Positions 27,943 to 40,968 of a stretch of 64,000 nt of DNA are shown one piece after another (within the stretch, counting starts at the first letter, position 1; each line of letters starts with the position of its first letter). The stretch is from Actinostola sp. cb2023 (taxonomy: Eukaryota > Cnidaria > Anthozoa > Actiniaria > Actinostolidae), in the NCBI GenBank assembly GCA_033675265.1, contig JAUJYZ010000158.1:124001-188000 (forward strand), read 5' to 3'. A program made the translations under genes and the position numbers. The notes beneath the pieces are model-generated. The model searched no databases, had not been told where the DNA came from, and saw only the letters and a list, made by a program, of their open reading frames with translations.

Positions 27943-28360
27943 CTATATAACATTAGCATTAGTACCAGCCCAGGACTGAGAGCTAGTGTAGATATGTACA
28001 GTGTACTCATACATGGTGGTAACCTATATAACATTAGCATTAGTACCAGCCCAGGACTGAGAGCCAGTGTAGATATGTACAGTGTACTCATACATGGTGG
28101 TAACCTATATAACATTAGCATTAGTACCAGCCCAGGACTGAGAGCCAGTGTAGATATGTACAGTGTACTCATACATGGTGGTAACCTATATAACATTAGC
28201 ATTAGTACCAGCCCAGGACTGAGAGCCAGTGTAGATATGTACAGTGTACTCATACATGGTGGTAACCTATATAACATTAGCATTAGTACCAGCCCAGGAC
28301 TGAGAGCCAGTGTAGATATGTACAGTGTACTCATACATGGTGCTAACCTATAAATAAATA
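27943..28360 (-). repeat. 81-bp array carrying gene Y acceptor, start codon and first codons
   Basis: Five full units begin at 27951, 28032, 28113, 28194 and 28275; the sixth is the real exon copy (from about 27870). On the minus strand each unit has TATAG, GTTA(C/G)CACC, ATG, then MYEYTVHIYTGSQSWAGTNA followed by NVI and TAG. Each upstream unit is thus a 23-codon mini-ORF that repeats the PLAT N-terminus and stops. Confidence 0.92.
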
Positions 28361-28379
28361 TAATGGTACTGTATGTTGT

Positions 28380-28810
28380 TGCTGATGATGATGATGACGA
28401 TAATGGTCGATGATGATGGTGATGTTGCTGGTGACGACGACGATCGATACGATAATGGTTGATGATGATAGTAATAGTGATCGATGGCGATGATGATGAT
28501 GATGATGACGATATGATGATGGTGATCATGACAGTCTCGGTGATGATGGTAATGATGAGAGTGATCGATGATGATCTGATGCTGCTGCTGCTGATAAGTG
28601 GTATGATGATGATGCTAAGGCCGGATTGATATTGATGATGTAGATGCTGATGACGACGACGATCATGATGATAGTGATCATGATGTCGGTGATGATTGGT
28701 GATGATGAGAGTGGTCGATGATGTTCGGATGGCTCCTGATACGGGTGATGATGATAATTGGTACGGATGACGATAAAGATCGATATTGATGATGTTGATG
28801 CACTGAAAAA
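28380..28810. repeat. Degenerate (GAT/GAC)n region
   Basis: Imperfect gatgatgat/gacgac stretches just upstream of gene Y. ORFs across it are low-complexity. Confidence 0.85.
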
Positions 28811-29023
28811 AATCGCCCAGAAAGATGATGATATATTTGTTTGCGGATTTTCTAGCTTGTTTTGACTTCACATGTGCATCATTCAGGCAATAACAATTGA
28901 ACTCGGTTCTGCTCTGATGTTGACGTTCATTTGAGCGTAACGGGACAACAACGTATACGTATTCAGAGTAACTGTATTTTATTTCTTCTATCCGAGTATC
29001 ATTGATCCATTGATTGTATTTCT

Positions 29024-29268
29024 CAATACTCCAGTTTCGAGTTGTTTAGACACTGCTGTACTTCTTGACAAAAGACGCATTTGCTCAGCCTTATATAGCC
29101 TCAATCCAGAGAATAAACCCGTGGAATTAAAAAATGATTCTATTGTCCTATGTCAACATTTTTCACATTCTCGTTGGTATTTGTGAATAATTTACGCTGA
29201 ATTGAGGCTAAGGCTGAGCAAATGCGTCTTTTGTCAAGGTGCGTAAACAACTCGAAACTGGAGTATTA
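29024..29268. mobile_element. MITE with aatactccagtttcgagttg ends
   Basis: About 24-bp terminal inverted repeats, then internal inverted ttgacaaaagacgcatttgc arms. Confidence 0.8.
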
Positions 29269-30011
29269 AGCATCCCCTCCACATAAAAGCAAAATGTTTC
29301 GGTCTTCTGTATTAATTATAATTAACTTCTTAAAATATTCATATAATGACACTTTTATGAGAGAGGAATTAATGGATGAGTGGGGGCGAGCAGATCAAAC
29401 ATTTGATTCATATAATATAAACATGGTGATAATACAGCGAATATGAAATCATTTGTCGGCATTTCCATAAACTTTCGAATTTACATTTTAATGAAGTTAT
29501 TTTTATTTTTATTACTTTTAGATTATCTCCTTATCCGTTTTCTACAAGTGCCCTACATTACCTGTGAGAATCGAGTGACATTTATGACGTCAAACAAAAT
29601 GGCGGCAATTTTACGCACCGCAACTTCCTTTATTTGAATATTTAGTTATAGTTGTGTTTTTTTTTTCATAAAAGTTGAATATTTAAAAAATATATTTTAC
29701 CAAATAATCACGGATTGATCATTTTCTTCGTTCATGGATTGTTATTAATATGAAATATTTTAATTAAGGTTTTCGGTCTATTCGATCCGCCTGGAAAGTA
29801 AACAACATAAATAAATAATTCCAGTATAAATTACTCTTTAGTGTATTAACTGATATCAATTATTTAACGGAACGTAAAAGAATCTTAGACTTCAAAAATT
29901 AAACTTTCGTATTAACAGTGTCTTTGACACTTCAGCAACAATTGGGTTGTAATGTGAGTTAGTGAATGTTCTGCTTTGGAACAGTTGCACACAGTGATTA
30001 GAAGTGGTAGG

Positions 30012-30303
30012 AGGCAGCATGGTCGAGTGGTCAGAGCATCGGTCTCAGAATCCGGTGACCCCGAGTTCGAGTCCCGCACTGTCCACTAGCTGAGACTGTA
30101 TTTGTTCTGGGCAATCCCTAGTTCAAATTCAGTTTCTCGACCATGCTTGTAAATAGCCAACTGGTTCGCCTCCTTGCCAGTTGGGTTTCTTAAAAACACT
30201 TTATGTTCTAATATTTATTTCATTTCAGTTACTCAATTGTAAAGCACATTGAGACTTCGGTGAAATGCGCTATATAAATACCCTATTATTATTATTATTA
30301 TTA
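30012..30303 (+). mobile_element. tRNA-derived SINE
   Basis: The head has a Pol III A box (tggtcgagtgg, about 30020) and B box (gagttcgagtcc, about 30063), as in a Leu/Ser-like tRNA. An unrelated body follows, then the tail agcacattgag...atgcgctatataaat and an ATT run. It is not a functional tRNA: the acceptor stem does not close. Confidence 0.8.
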
Positions 30304-31911
30304 AGGAATTATTGATTTATCTTAATCTCTGTCTGACATTGTAATAATACTAATAATGTGCGAGTCAAACGAAGCCCTCAAAAGACAGCGCGGTAATCAG
30401 TACAAGGAAGCAAAGATTATCACTAAAGCGAAAGTTAAAATAAATGTTTTTAAATAAACATGTTTCGTTACATGTAAACAGTCGCAATTTTAGCACACAC
30501 AAAAATAAATGATTGGTAGGAAACGGTGACAGAGAATCGACATAATGGCAAGAGAGACCTACCTTGAACCTGACAGTTCCAGCACAGCCTATAAAGACTA
30601 ATACTCCCTCAAATAACAGGACAGTTCATCGTTCATCCAGTACAGATTCAACTACTCGCCCGACCACACAAAAGCATTTATGCATGAATTCAAATTCATG
30701 TCCCACTTGACTGAATTGGAAAGACAATTATATGTCGTTTCTAAAATAGCATTAAATTTTGAACTAAATAAAATAGACGAAACCTTTTTATTTCAGTAAA
30801 GTATACGAAACAGTGCCGCCATACTTAGGCAAACCAGAATACAGAGTTTTATGTTATACAGTGTTTAGTGCTTTTATAACTTTCCTGAATACGTTCCAAA
30901 CATTCCGTAGATTTGAGAGTGACTCGTATCAGTAAGTTGAGGCCTCGGGCGATTGGTAAAATTAGACACGGAAAATATCACGACCACCAGGGACTCATGT
31001 ATAAAGCGCTCGAAGGTGCGCCCATTTACCCCCTCCCTCCATCAGTGCTCCGTTTTACGGGTATTAAAGCTGCATTGAGCTACACGGATTAGAAAGAAGT
31101 CGAAACAAGGATGCCGTGAGGTCATGAAGAATCGAACCGGGCAACTTTTGCTTAGAAGGCCGCGCACTACTATGTCAGTTGAAAAATTGATTCGCTTTCT
31201 TATGGCCACAAATCGCCAACTGGGTACCAAGGCGCATGCGCTGTGCCGTTGAGGAAACCAAAGCACGCCAAGTGAACGCTTATAGAGCGTCTTGCATTTT
31301 GTACAATCAAAAGAGAAGAATATATATTTATTGAAATATCATTCTGTACGGAGGATTGATAATCCCAAACTCTGATTTATAACACGCGCGGATATTTTAC
31401 GAGTTGCGTAGTATTTTTCTGAGCCTGTTGCGAGAGGTAAAATATACGAGCAATGAGTAAAATGTCCGCAAGTATATTTGTCAAACCATCAAATAAGGGG
31501 TTTATTATTCCACAATTGATTTTGTTTCTTTGTTTCATGAAGATTTTGAGCCATTTTTTCTGTTTTTTTTTTTTTTGTGCGCGCGCGAGCTACTCAGGGT
31601 GTAATACGCTGGCATAGGTTGCATGTTCTCTTGCCCTAATATGGTAAAACGACGCACGAGTGGAATAATAACATGCAGTATACTAAGGACTAAGCCTGTC
31701 CTCAAGGCTGAGAATGGAAGGGAGTGGTCATACATGTCACTATAGTTACCAAACACACACGATTAAAACGTTTATTAACATGTTTATTGAACTTTCCGTA
31801 ACGTCTTAGTCGTAATAACAGTACAAGAAACTAAGAATCCGTAGCTTAAGACTGAATCAGGTGTTCACGTTGCTTACGGGTGGGGTTCCGTTGCGGCACA
31901 ATATTGAAAAG

Positions 31912-32036
31912 GTCCATACAAAACCATGCTCTCTGATCAAAATCTAAATTCTCCTGTTGGTTCTATCAATTCTAAAGGAGAATTTGGATATTGATCACAA
32001 GTCACTTGCACTGTTCTTGCACGGACCCCTTCAATT
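31912..32036. mobile_element. Fold-back of the ccaaattctcc / gttcttgcac family
   Basis: Shares tgatcaaaatctaaattctcc-like arms and a gttcttgca outer end with 39062-39199 and the split copy near 52316-52580. Confidence 0.65.
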
Positions 32037-32149
32037 GTAGGGGGGACGTGGAGACGAAAGGAGTGTTATGCCTTAGCATCTCTATCATCATTAGTGAAAC
32101 CATGCATCTCCCAATCATCACCAACCTCTACTGACCAATGCGCTGATCT

Positions 32150-32470
32150 TCATCAGTTCCATCATCATCATCTTCAGTATCACAATTGTCATCATCATCA
32201 TCATCTTCAGTATCATAACAATATTTGTCATCATCGTCATCTTCAGTATCACAATTGTCATCATCACCATCTTCCGTATCACAATTGTCATCATCATCAT
32301 CATCTTCAGTATCATAACAATATTTGTCATCATCGTCATCTTCAGTATCACAATTGTCATCATCACCATCTTCCGTATCACAATTGTCATCATCATCATC
32401 ATCTTCAGTATCATAACAATATTTGTCATCATCATCATCTTCAGTATCACAACAATTGTCATCATAAATA
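32150..32470. repeat. 99-bp higher-order CAT-rich array
   Basis: Units of about 99 bp combine tcatcatcatcatcttcagt with atcataacaatatttg and two related sub-blocks, repeated about three times. Open in several frames (Asp/Glu-rich on the minus strand), with no sign of a gene. Confidence 0.85.
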
Positions 32471-32654
32471 TCATGATACCCCTTCCTCTCCGTCCCCCCT
32501 CCCCCCGGAATTAGCGTGAACCACCCCATGCTATCTACGGGAGGCTTTCACGGTTCGTGAACTTCATATCACTAGGATTATAAATGAAATATTTAAATAC
32601 ATTCCAGTTATTTCTGAATGAGACAATGTATTCCTTACTCAACTGTACAAAACT

Positions 32655-33115
32655 AAATGGTATCTATAGCAACAGCGTCATCAAATCGAATGACCACCAT
32701 CACGTGATCTACTTAGTTAAATCGTATCTATAGCAACAGCGTCATCAAATCGAATGACCACCAGTCACGTGATCTACTTAGTTAAATCGTATCTATAGCA
32801 ACAGGGTCATCAAATCGAATGACCACCAGTCACGTGATCTACTTAGTTAAATCGTATCTATAGCAACAGCGTCATCAAATCGAAAAACACTAGATAGCAA
32901 TGACCTAAACCAGGTCAAGATTTGAATAACAATAGATGCCTCGTTCTACAAAGACATGTCCTTTGTAGAACGAGGCATATCTAACAATAGTTCCTATTGT
33001 TGTACAATCGTTCCTATTGTTATTCAAATCTTGACCTGGTTTAGGTCACTGCTATCTAGTGTTTTCCCATCAAATCGAATGACCACCATCACGTGATCTA
33101 CTTAGTTAAATTACA
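32655..33115. repeat. 65-bp tandem array (about 4.5 copies) interrupted by a palindrome
   Basis: Units contain atctatagcaacagcgtcat and gaccaccagtcacgtgatct. The last unit is split by a fold-back at about 32885-33067 (arms aacactagatagcaatgacc), after which the unit resumes. Confidence 0.85.
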
Positions 33116-33620
33116 AGTTTTGAGACGTCTTTGTTGGAACGATATTTTCAATCTAACAGACTAGTTCCCAGGTTATATGGAGCTCCAAGTAAACGGTTTT
33201 ACAAGTATCCATATCTAAAAATAGCTTCACATAAGGTGTTCGTTACTCTAGTGCGAGTGAGACTGGGTAAAAAAAAAGGGGGAGGGAAGACTGGGTACTA
33301 TTGTCCAGGTTCCTCTACTTTAACTAAAAACGACTAGTTGTATTTAGACTGGAGCTAAGTTAAAATATAAGCCACTGCAATTAAAAACTTAAGCGACGCG
33401 AGAAGTCTGGGATCCAATCACAAAAGGACTGGAACCAAATTCGGACCCAGTGTCCTCGCGTCTCGCCAAAGCAGCAGCCTTACTAATTAGAATGACGTCA
33501 CATCCGGTGAAACCTTTCGAGTCTTGAACAAAATCGTGAACAGTCACGTGATGTTGCACCGGACTCGAGGCTCTATACGCCTTGGGCTACCTTTGTAAGA
33601 ATCGGCTATCTGATTGGCTA

Positions 33621-35927
33621 CTAGTCTGTGACGTCATCGACACTATTGTGGGCTTTATATCTATACTTGTCAGGACTTCCGCTATCGCTCGTGTGGTAAC
33701 TGGCCTCGCTGACTTTGCGGTCCACCAGCTCCTCGTGGTGTTTCTTGAAATATCTCTTCAACATTCTCATCTGTTCAATGGGATTGTCTGCGAGATAGCT
33801 GTTTTTGACACTCTGGGGAGCCGAGCCTCGTAAGTCGATTTGTGCGATGACTGTCACCTCGGACGACTCGGAGCCATCATTGATGGGACGGATAATGATA
33901 CCTGAAGTAAACACTTCGGCCCTAAACACGAGAAATGAGTACTGAAATCTTTGCCCATTTTATAACAAGAATTCACCCGAACAGTGTTACAATTAGATAG
34001 TCAGTTCGTGAGACAGTCAGATAGCCAGAAAGACAGTTAAAGGAGCACTCTCACAGATAATGCATTGCGCGCCTTGAACCCCTCAGCGCCATTTTCGTAT
34101 GATACGAAAATGGCAGATTTCTACTTACCACACGAGAAGGAAGAGATTCCCTGGAGAACTCCGGACTTGCCATTGCTGATCCGTATCGGAATTCGAAAGG
34201 CGAACTTTTCACGTGCGTTCTTGTCAAATCTAAGTAGTATCCCGTATGTAAATAATAACACGGCGCGCAATGCATTACCTGTGAGAGTGCTCCTTTAATG
34301 TGTGTGGTGGGTCAGTCGTGAGGTAAATCGTTGGCATTCTTACCTGATATGTTTAGGCTGGACTACAGGTACACTTGGATGTAAGATACTGCACATGGCT
34401 TGTATATGACACCGCTGGTCAAAGTCATGACGCTCAATGCAGGCCAGTAGCATTTCTCTCTTCTTACAAAGCGAAGGCATCAAGCATGAACTGAAAATAT
34501 AGTACAAAGATTAATTACAACCGAGGTAACGAAAGAACGAGGTAACCCAAAGTATTCATCATAACCACCACTACCACTATGATCATCAACAACAACACAA
34601 TCATTCGCATCACCACCATCATCACCAACACAATCATCATCACCATCATAACCAACCACCACCACTATCAACAATAACACAATCATCCCCATCGTCATCA
34701 TCATCATCACCACCATCAGCAGCAGCAACACAATCATCCCCATCACCACCATCATGGATATTACAATTATAATCAATAGTTTTCAGGCCCTAATTAATAA
34801 TAAAACACACCAGTAAAGAACTTTGAAATTTCCATGTTTTTCTAAAACGTCAATAACAGCGAAAGTCTTGTCCCATTTTCGTCTGAGCTCCCAGTCGGTT
34901 AAGTATTTCACCGCTGAAATAGATGTTGAAAAACATTCATTTTAAAACGACCTTAATTTAGAAGATACATTCTATATCTATGAATGTGGGATGAAGCCAA
35001 GGGAAGTATGTGTCATGTTTAGTTCTGCGCATGCTCAATTGAGTGAAAAAGAAAGATGGGGACAAATTAAAACCAGTGAATGGTGCGCGCACTGGGTTCC
35101 CTGTGGGAGCAGATCCGGGTTGGACTGGTAACCTACCTATTTTGTATGGTATTCCTTCAAGATGTAATACAGCCTAAAAAATTATAAGAAATAGTAGAGT
35201 GCAATTTAGAAAAGCTTGAAAACTAAATAACTAATTAGTACTAAATAGCACTAATGAAACAATAGAAAACAATTGAAATAGCACTATTTAGTACTATTTA
35301 AAGTTAGTACTATTTCACGCTTTTCTAAATTGCACTCTAAGTGAATGTATATAATAATTGTATAACGAACTCAAGGACACAGACAGACAGAGGAATTGAC
35401 CCAATATTACCGCGCTCACTCAACCACAGGAAGCCCAAGAAAAGACGCGCGCTTACGATTTATTTCAAATTTTTACTAATTGGGCTGCCTGTGGTTTGGT
35501 CTGAATAGAAACTGTCTGACGTATATTTAATAAATAACATGGGCACACTTCGATTAGGTCTTTAGGCATTCATAGCAAAACTACTACCCTTACTTACGGC
35601 GCTTTGTCCGTAGAACTGGATAACATTGTAGGTGGGTTACCTGTGGTCAGGGTTACCACAGGTAACCCACTCGCGGTAAAAAGTCCGGTTTCCACGAAGC
35701 TAAAGATATCCGCGTTTGTAAGTACCTTTGTGATGGAGGGGGTGTGTTGGGTGAGGTTGAGTGTCTTCGCCATACTTCAGCGTCTTTGCTCCTCTTGATT
35801 TTGGTCCAGTTCTCAGAGAGCTCGCTTTCTAGGGACAATAGTTTCTCGATCTCAGAGCTGTGTATAGGGTTGTTGGATACATAGGGCTGTGGTTCGTGTC
35901 GTAGAGTACCGTGCACTGATGGACAAC
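33621..35927 (-). CDS. Unit X: START-domain gene, 5' end not found
   Basis: Exons homologous to the gene Y START: 35726-35927 or 35671-35927 (ENWTKIKRSKDAEVWRRHST), 35137-35173 (AVLHLEGIPYKI), 34811-34913 (LTDWELRRKWDKTFAVIDVL), 34344-34490 (KKREMLLACIERHDFDQRCH, ILHPSVPVVQ), 33621-33921 (FTSGIIIRPINDGSESSEVT, IAQIDLRGSAPQ, IEQMRMLKRYFKKHHEE) with TAG at 33621. START motifs are better preserved than in gene Y (VWRR, LEGIP). The first listed exon enters at phase 1, so a preceding exon is required, but I find no PLAT exon between 36 and 50 kb. The shorter donor gives phase 2 and breaks the frame. The longer one (GTGGGT) keeps it. Confidence 0.65.
34038..34298. mobile_element. MITE with taaaggagcactctcacag ends
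   Basis: About 35-bp terminal inverted repeats, including taatgcattgcgcgcc. Lies in an intron of unit X. Confidence 0.85.
34555..34760. repeat. (CATCAC/AAC)n degenerate repeat
   Basis: Short-period ccaccatcatcaccaac-type sequence in a unit X intron. Confidence 0.85.
35195..35341. mobile_element. MITE with agagtgcaatttagaaaagc ends
   Basis: Inverted ends 147 bp apart with further internal agtactaaatag palindromes. Confidence 0.8.
35632..35670. mobile_element. 39-bp palindrome gtgggttacctgtgg / complement
   Basis: Perfect 15-bp arms with a 9-bp loop. Its right edge coincides with the in-frame donor (GTGGGT on the minus strand) of the unit X exon 35671-35927. Confidence 0.85.
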
Positions 35928-36434
35928 CTGATAGAATAGAGGAACACTGAGATATCGGACAAATAACAGGGAATGGGGAGAGGAGAATGGGGAGAGGAGG
36001 ATGGGGGAGAGGAGGATGGGGGAGAGGAGGATGGGGGAGAAGAGAATGGGGGAGAGGAGAATGTGAGAAGTGCGCAAGCACAAGTAAAAATGAAAGGTTC
36101 TTGTGCTTATGCTTACTTGAGGCCCGTTATCACAGTAAACAAATTAAGGCCTCATGCTTGCACTGGACTGCAAGCTTCCCTCCGACAAGAGTAATTCGTC
36201 AACTTGCGTTACAACAGTAGTCTGACTGTGACGTTTTCACTCTTACCCCTCCCCTACGGGAATATTTGAAGTAATCAAAGAGCTACGAATGGCATCATGC
36301 AGTTTCAAGCGTGCGTGCAAGCGTTTTTTCGTTTTTTGGTCGCGCGGAAGTTGGGTCGACGTTTTTTCGTTTTTTGGCCGCGCGGCCACAAAACGCCACA
36401 AAACGCTTGCTACGCAGGCAATGCAGGTTCCGTC

Positions 36435-36726
36435 ACGATGTCATTCGATACTGCTGAACGTGTTGACGGTATTAACTACCACGATGTCATTCGATACTGC
36501 TGAACGTGTTGACGGTATTAACTACGCTGTTGTCTCACACTGTGCTATCAGAGCACAGCATGCCTGACCGCAACACTGTGGACAGCATTCTAAACGTAGC
36601 TGTGTTTTACGTGTGCTCGTATATCCGCTGACACTGTGCTATCAGAGCACAGCATGCCTGACCGCAACACTGTGGACAGCATTCTCAACGTAGCTGTGTT
36701 TTACGTGTGCTCGTATATCCGCTGAC
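36435..36726. repeat. Two adjacent tandem duplications (about 46 bp x2, 94 bp x2)
   Basis: gatgtcattcgatactgctg occurs at 36437 and again about 46 bp later. A unit from actgtgctatcagagcacag to gtgctcgtatatccgctga is repeated about 94 bp apart. Confidence 0.85.
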
Positions 36727-38574
36727 GAAAGGATGTGCACGAAATTCGTAATGAATCAGTCTGTTGTTCAACCAAATAAATAAAAAATTAAAAGGAATCC
36801 ATTTTAATGCCTTTTTCATAAACCAGTCGGATTTTAGGAGATCAAACATTGCCCAATCAAATTGCATTCCTGCAACATTGTAATGGCTTTCCATTTACAT
36901 CGTCCAATCAAATTGCCCGGAAGCCATTTGAATGCCCGCACGTTTGCAAAGCTCATTCACGTTACACTTAAAACAATTTGCAGAACAAACATTTTGAATT
37001 CTTTGAACAAGCTTTTTATCTTTTAGATCGATGCCAAGACAGATAATACCATTAACAACTGTGTTTTTATCACAGCAGTTCAAGAACTCGTTTTCACACT
37101 TCGAGTGACTACAGAAATTTGTTCATTTGTGTGCAGTGTTGACAGATAGCGTGATTCAAGTAGTCGGTTATCGATTTTGGTCGCACGGAAATCACCTGAC
37201 CTCACGCGAGCACACAACAGCATCTCACAAGAAAAACTCGTTGAATATGCTGTGCTTTATAACAAAACGATTTTGCGTGGAGTCGAAGCGCCGACAGGAA
37301 GCTAGGTTTGACCTAAAAAAAATGTCGTGGGAATAATTCTTCGCTACGGAAACGGCTTTTGCAGTTGCGAGACAGTGATGTTACGCGAGGCAGTGATGTT
37401 ACAAAGAACACAAAAAGTCTTGTTAACGATGACCAGTTTTTGATAAAACATGGGATTTCAATTCAATTCTTTGAATCGAATTCACCCGCTGTGCGCACAC
37501 TGAAAATAAATTAAAAGTTATTTAGTGAATCACAACTTTTTTATATTTCAATTATCGAAAACCATTTCCGATTTCGAATAGAAAATAAGAATAATTGCTA
37601 GCTTAGACGGGAAGTTTCAAAGCCATCGATCGAGGACTAAACAAAAGATTACACGAAAAAAATACTAAACTAAAACGTATTTGTACTGAAATGATCACCC
37701 GAGAAATTGAATATCAAGGAGTAAATGATAACATAATAAGGTCTTCGCAGCGAAATAATGATTTCCCAATGTTACAAGACAGCGTGGGGTTGAATTGAAC
37801 AGATAAGAAAACGATGATAAAAGACAGGGAAAAGTCAATACAACGAGCATCAGAGATATCAACAATGCCTCAGGACCACTTTGTATGTAAATATATTTTT
37901 CATTTCATCCATTCAAGGTCTTTTGAAGTCTAAACAAACGCGTTTACTTTAAATGGAACTTGAAAACAGAAAAACAACAGCTGTATACTATGTACACAGC
38001 ATGCCTCAAAGTCCAAACAGCCATGACATCTACAATGATATCATAGTATTCCTCTATTTTATCACTGTTATCTCTGTCGTAACACAGATTGTGACACAGA
38101 TAACAGTCCAAGTAATATCCCTTCAAGTTCAAGTCCCTAGAGAGTTCTACTCAATAAATTTATAGGTTCAGAACACGTAACTATCACAGAGCCTTGTACA
38201 TGTACATTTGTATGTAATTAATAATAATAACACTTTATTTAACGAGGAATTTACAGATAAAGCTATGCTTTTTTCCAATCTGGTCCTCCTAATGATAAAT
38301 ATGTAACTATGTGACGACATCCTTTGAATTTCTTTTGAGTTCTGGCCCGCCATAATTGTATACACTAAAAGGGAGAGTATCTCACAGGCTATCACCACAG
38401 TTCACAGCAGGAAACTATATATAAGGAACTGTAAATGTTCATTCAAATTTTATCAGAATTTTAACAGAAAAATTAGGCCTTCATTTGTCATGAACAGCAA
38501 AGTACATTGTACATTTAATAATAATTATATCACTTCCATGCTGTATACTTCTATGTGTACATGTAGAGCTCTCC

Positions 38575-38722
38575 GGGTTTTTTTCAAAGAGTGGATAGCG
38601 CTATCTGTTGGATAAATCCTTATCCAGTGGATAAGTTGATAAATTTATCTTAGTAGTGTAGTGGATAAGGATTTATTCAACAGATATTACTATTCCATAC
38701 ACTCTTTGAACAACTGGGACCT
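38575..38722. mobile_element. Fold-back with ttcaaagagtgga ends
   Basis: Inverted arms including ggataaatccttatcca. Related core to 19443-19575. Confidence 0.65.
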
Positions 38723-39061
38723 GGTTTAGTTTCAATTACATTTGTACAACCTTACATGCCTAAGAGTACAAAACACCTGTTTACAGTGCTGTAACTTGTC
38801 TATCATACATGTACATGTACGTGTACGGTGTTTAAGTCTGAATTAAATTGTGTCAAGGTGGTATGTTGATAACTAATGCAGTCTTCCTTGCAACTGTTCA
38901 ATGTGGTACCAAGAGAAATTGATACTTTTTGGTATAAGCTTTTTACTTATAGGTTCTATTGAAAATCAACTCATATCATACAGACATATAATGTATTTAT
39001 AATTATATACATATAATACAAGGTTATATAAATGTTATACGAAATCCAGAAACCAGTCCAT

Positions 39062-39199
39062 TTGAAGGGCTCCGTGCAAGAACAGAGTAAGTGACTTGTG
39101 ATCAAAACCCAAATTCTCCTTTGAAAATTACAGAATCTCGAGGAGAATTTAGATTTTGATCAGAGATCACTTACGCTGTTCTTGCAGGGAGCCCTTCAT
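39062..39199. mobile_element. Fold-back of the gggctcc...gttcttgca family
   Basis: Ends gaagggctccgtgcaagaac and its complement, with inner tgatcaaaacccaaattctcc-like arms. Complete copy. Confidence 0.8.
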
Positions 39200-40892
39200 T
39201 TATGCAGCTACATTGCACTCTGAACATTGCTCTGGCAATTTGCAACTCAAAATCTAGTGACAAACCTGGTAATACAAACATCTACTATAAATTAATAATA
39301 TATATTGTACAATGTACCAAGTTGCATGTTGAGGCTATAACTCTGACACAGCTATATATTACTACTTCTACTATTGCACATACATGTACATTGTATGTAT
39401 CTATCTTATGTAGTGTTTACAACTTGGTGAGAGTTTGTAGACCCAGATGCCGCACATGTTTCAGCAATGATGCAGCATGCATGCTTATATTTTCATAATA
39501 CAAGTAGTTGCCACTGAGTAAACCAAAGTTAAAGTTTGTGTAAATGAGGACGATTTTGTATCAAATTTACAAACCACTGCACGGTTATGATTTCTATTGT
39601 GATTTCCTCATGTTGGATAATGATTAAAATTATTTGAAATTTTTTTTTTTTTTTTTTTTTAATTATGTGACTTGTACATCAATAAATTGGTAATAATACA
39701 AACCTTTCAATCCCCTACTCAGTTAAAACAACTAAGGAGAAGGTTGCAATATTATTGGTTGTAGCCCTCACCCTTCAAACCTATGAGACCAATATTTAAT
39801 CTCTATTAGATATTTCTAATTTAGCAGCATATAAGTGGAATAAGCGCATGCAATGCCACCTATTGTTACATGATTGTATATGCCACTAAATTGGAATTCT
39901 ATTGCAGTCTTGTAAGCCATAACTATCAAATATCCATATATACTAAATACAAACAATGCTAAGTACTTCACAACAATCACAAAGGTTTCCTTAATGGTTT
40001 AGAATCAAGTATTGTAATATGACAAAGTATGGAATTAAATAGTTTTAATCAGAGCGTCCTAATTATTGAAACTGGCCAACTAATTTTAGAAGTTCAAAGT
40101 CTACATTTACAATACTTCAGAAGTAGAATTTTATTGAGGTACAACCCAATTTAGTATTCATATTATGTATAATCATTGAGCTGTGAGGAAGCTGTTTTTC
40201 ATGTATGGTTGAATTCATAAGGCACTCAGACTAGAAGGTGATTAGAAATATGTTTATTCATGTTCAACTGAAAGAGCTTGCTTATGTCTTCTTTGAATAT
40301 TATAATTACTACCTACCTTTATTTTTGTGTTGGAATCATTGTTCTGAAAATTATCAGGGATGTTTTATTGTTTAATTATTCATGCTTGTAAAGGCTTTCT
40401 CTTTGGTGTATATTACTTCTTTAGTGGATTTTCTCTGTACAACATACACATACTTGATGATTATATGGTTTCAAGACTTATCAGATACTACATGTATATA
40501 ATTATGTATAAATGTACATGTAATATTGAACTCGATGGATTTTAGTGTAAATTGTCATAGCTGCCTTGGAAGTGTTGATACCTTTGAAATTCTTTTACAC
40601 TACATGTAATTAACATTACAATTTATAAAATATCTATTTATATCCTCACAACTCCAGTTCTAAGTGTTATTATTTTCATGAGATGATCGGTTATTTTGTT
40701 GTCAGTAGTAGTAGTTGTAATGAATAATAAATGTTAGTGTCACTTAGCGTGTTTGCTTAAAATATTTTTCCTGGTTTACCTCGGTACAAGAACCTCACAC
40801 GCTGACCTAATTGATTAAATTTCTCTTTACTCCATGTATCAATAATTACTTCATTCCCTTCATTCTAAGTTATAAAGATCTCTAAACTGTCT

Positions 40893-40968
40893 AGCCTCCT
40901 AAGTTGCAGACGTTTTAGTTGATTCGCTTTAAAGCGAATCAACTAAAACGTCTGCAAAGGAGGCTATA
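40893..40968. repeat. Hairpin with tagcctcct..tgcagacgttttag arms
   Basis: Near-perfect 35-bp arms meeting at tttaaa. The outer gcctcct/aggaggc and cagacg parts match the hairpin at 9481-9527. Confidence 0.85.

Larger units (their letters stand above)
28811..33620. other. Spacer between unit X and gene Y
   Basis: No coding gene supported. It holds a fold-back (29024-29268), a SINE (30012-30303), a fold-back of the gatcaaaatccaaattctcc family (31912-32036), a 99-bp higher-order CAT array (32150-32470) and a 65-bp tandem array with a nested palindrome (32655-33115). A gaacgcttatagagcgtctt hairpin near 31272 resembles the ends at 53977 and 58141. Confidence 0.55.

Noticed and set aside
30012..30090. 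tRNA gene
   Set aside because: A and B boxes are present but the stems do not close, and it carries a SINE body and tail.
32094..32529. Asp/Glu-rich and His-rich ORFs
   Set aside because: 99-bp CAT-rich array open in several frames; no splice or homology support.
36289..36567. Plus-strand 92-codon ORF
   Set aside because: Built over direct duplications; no homology recognised.
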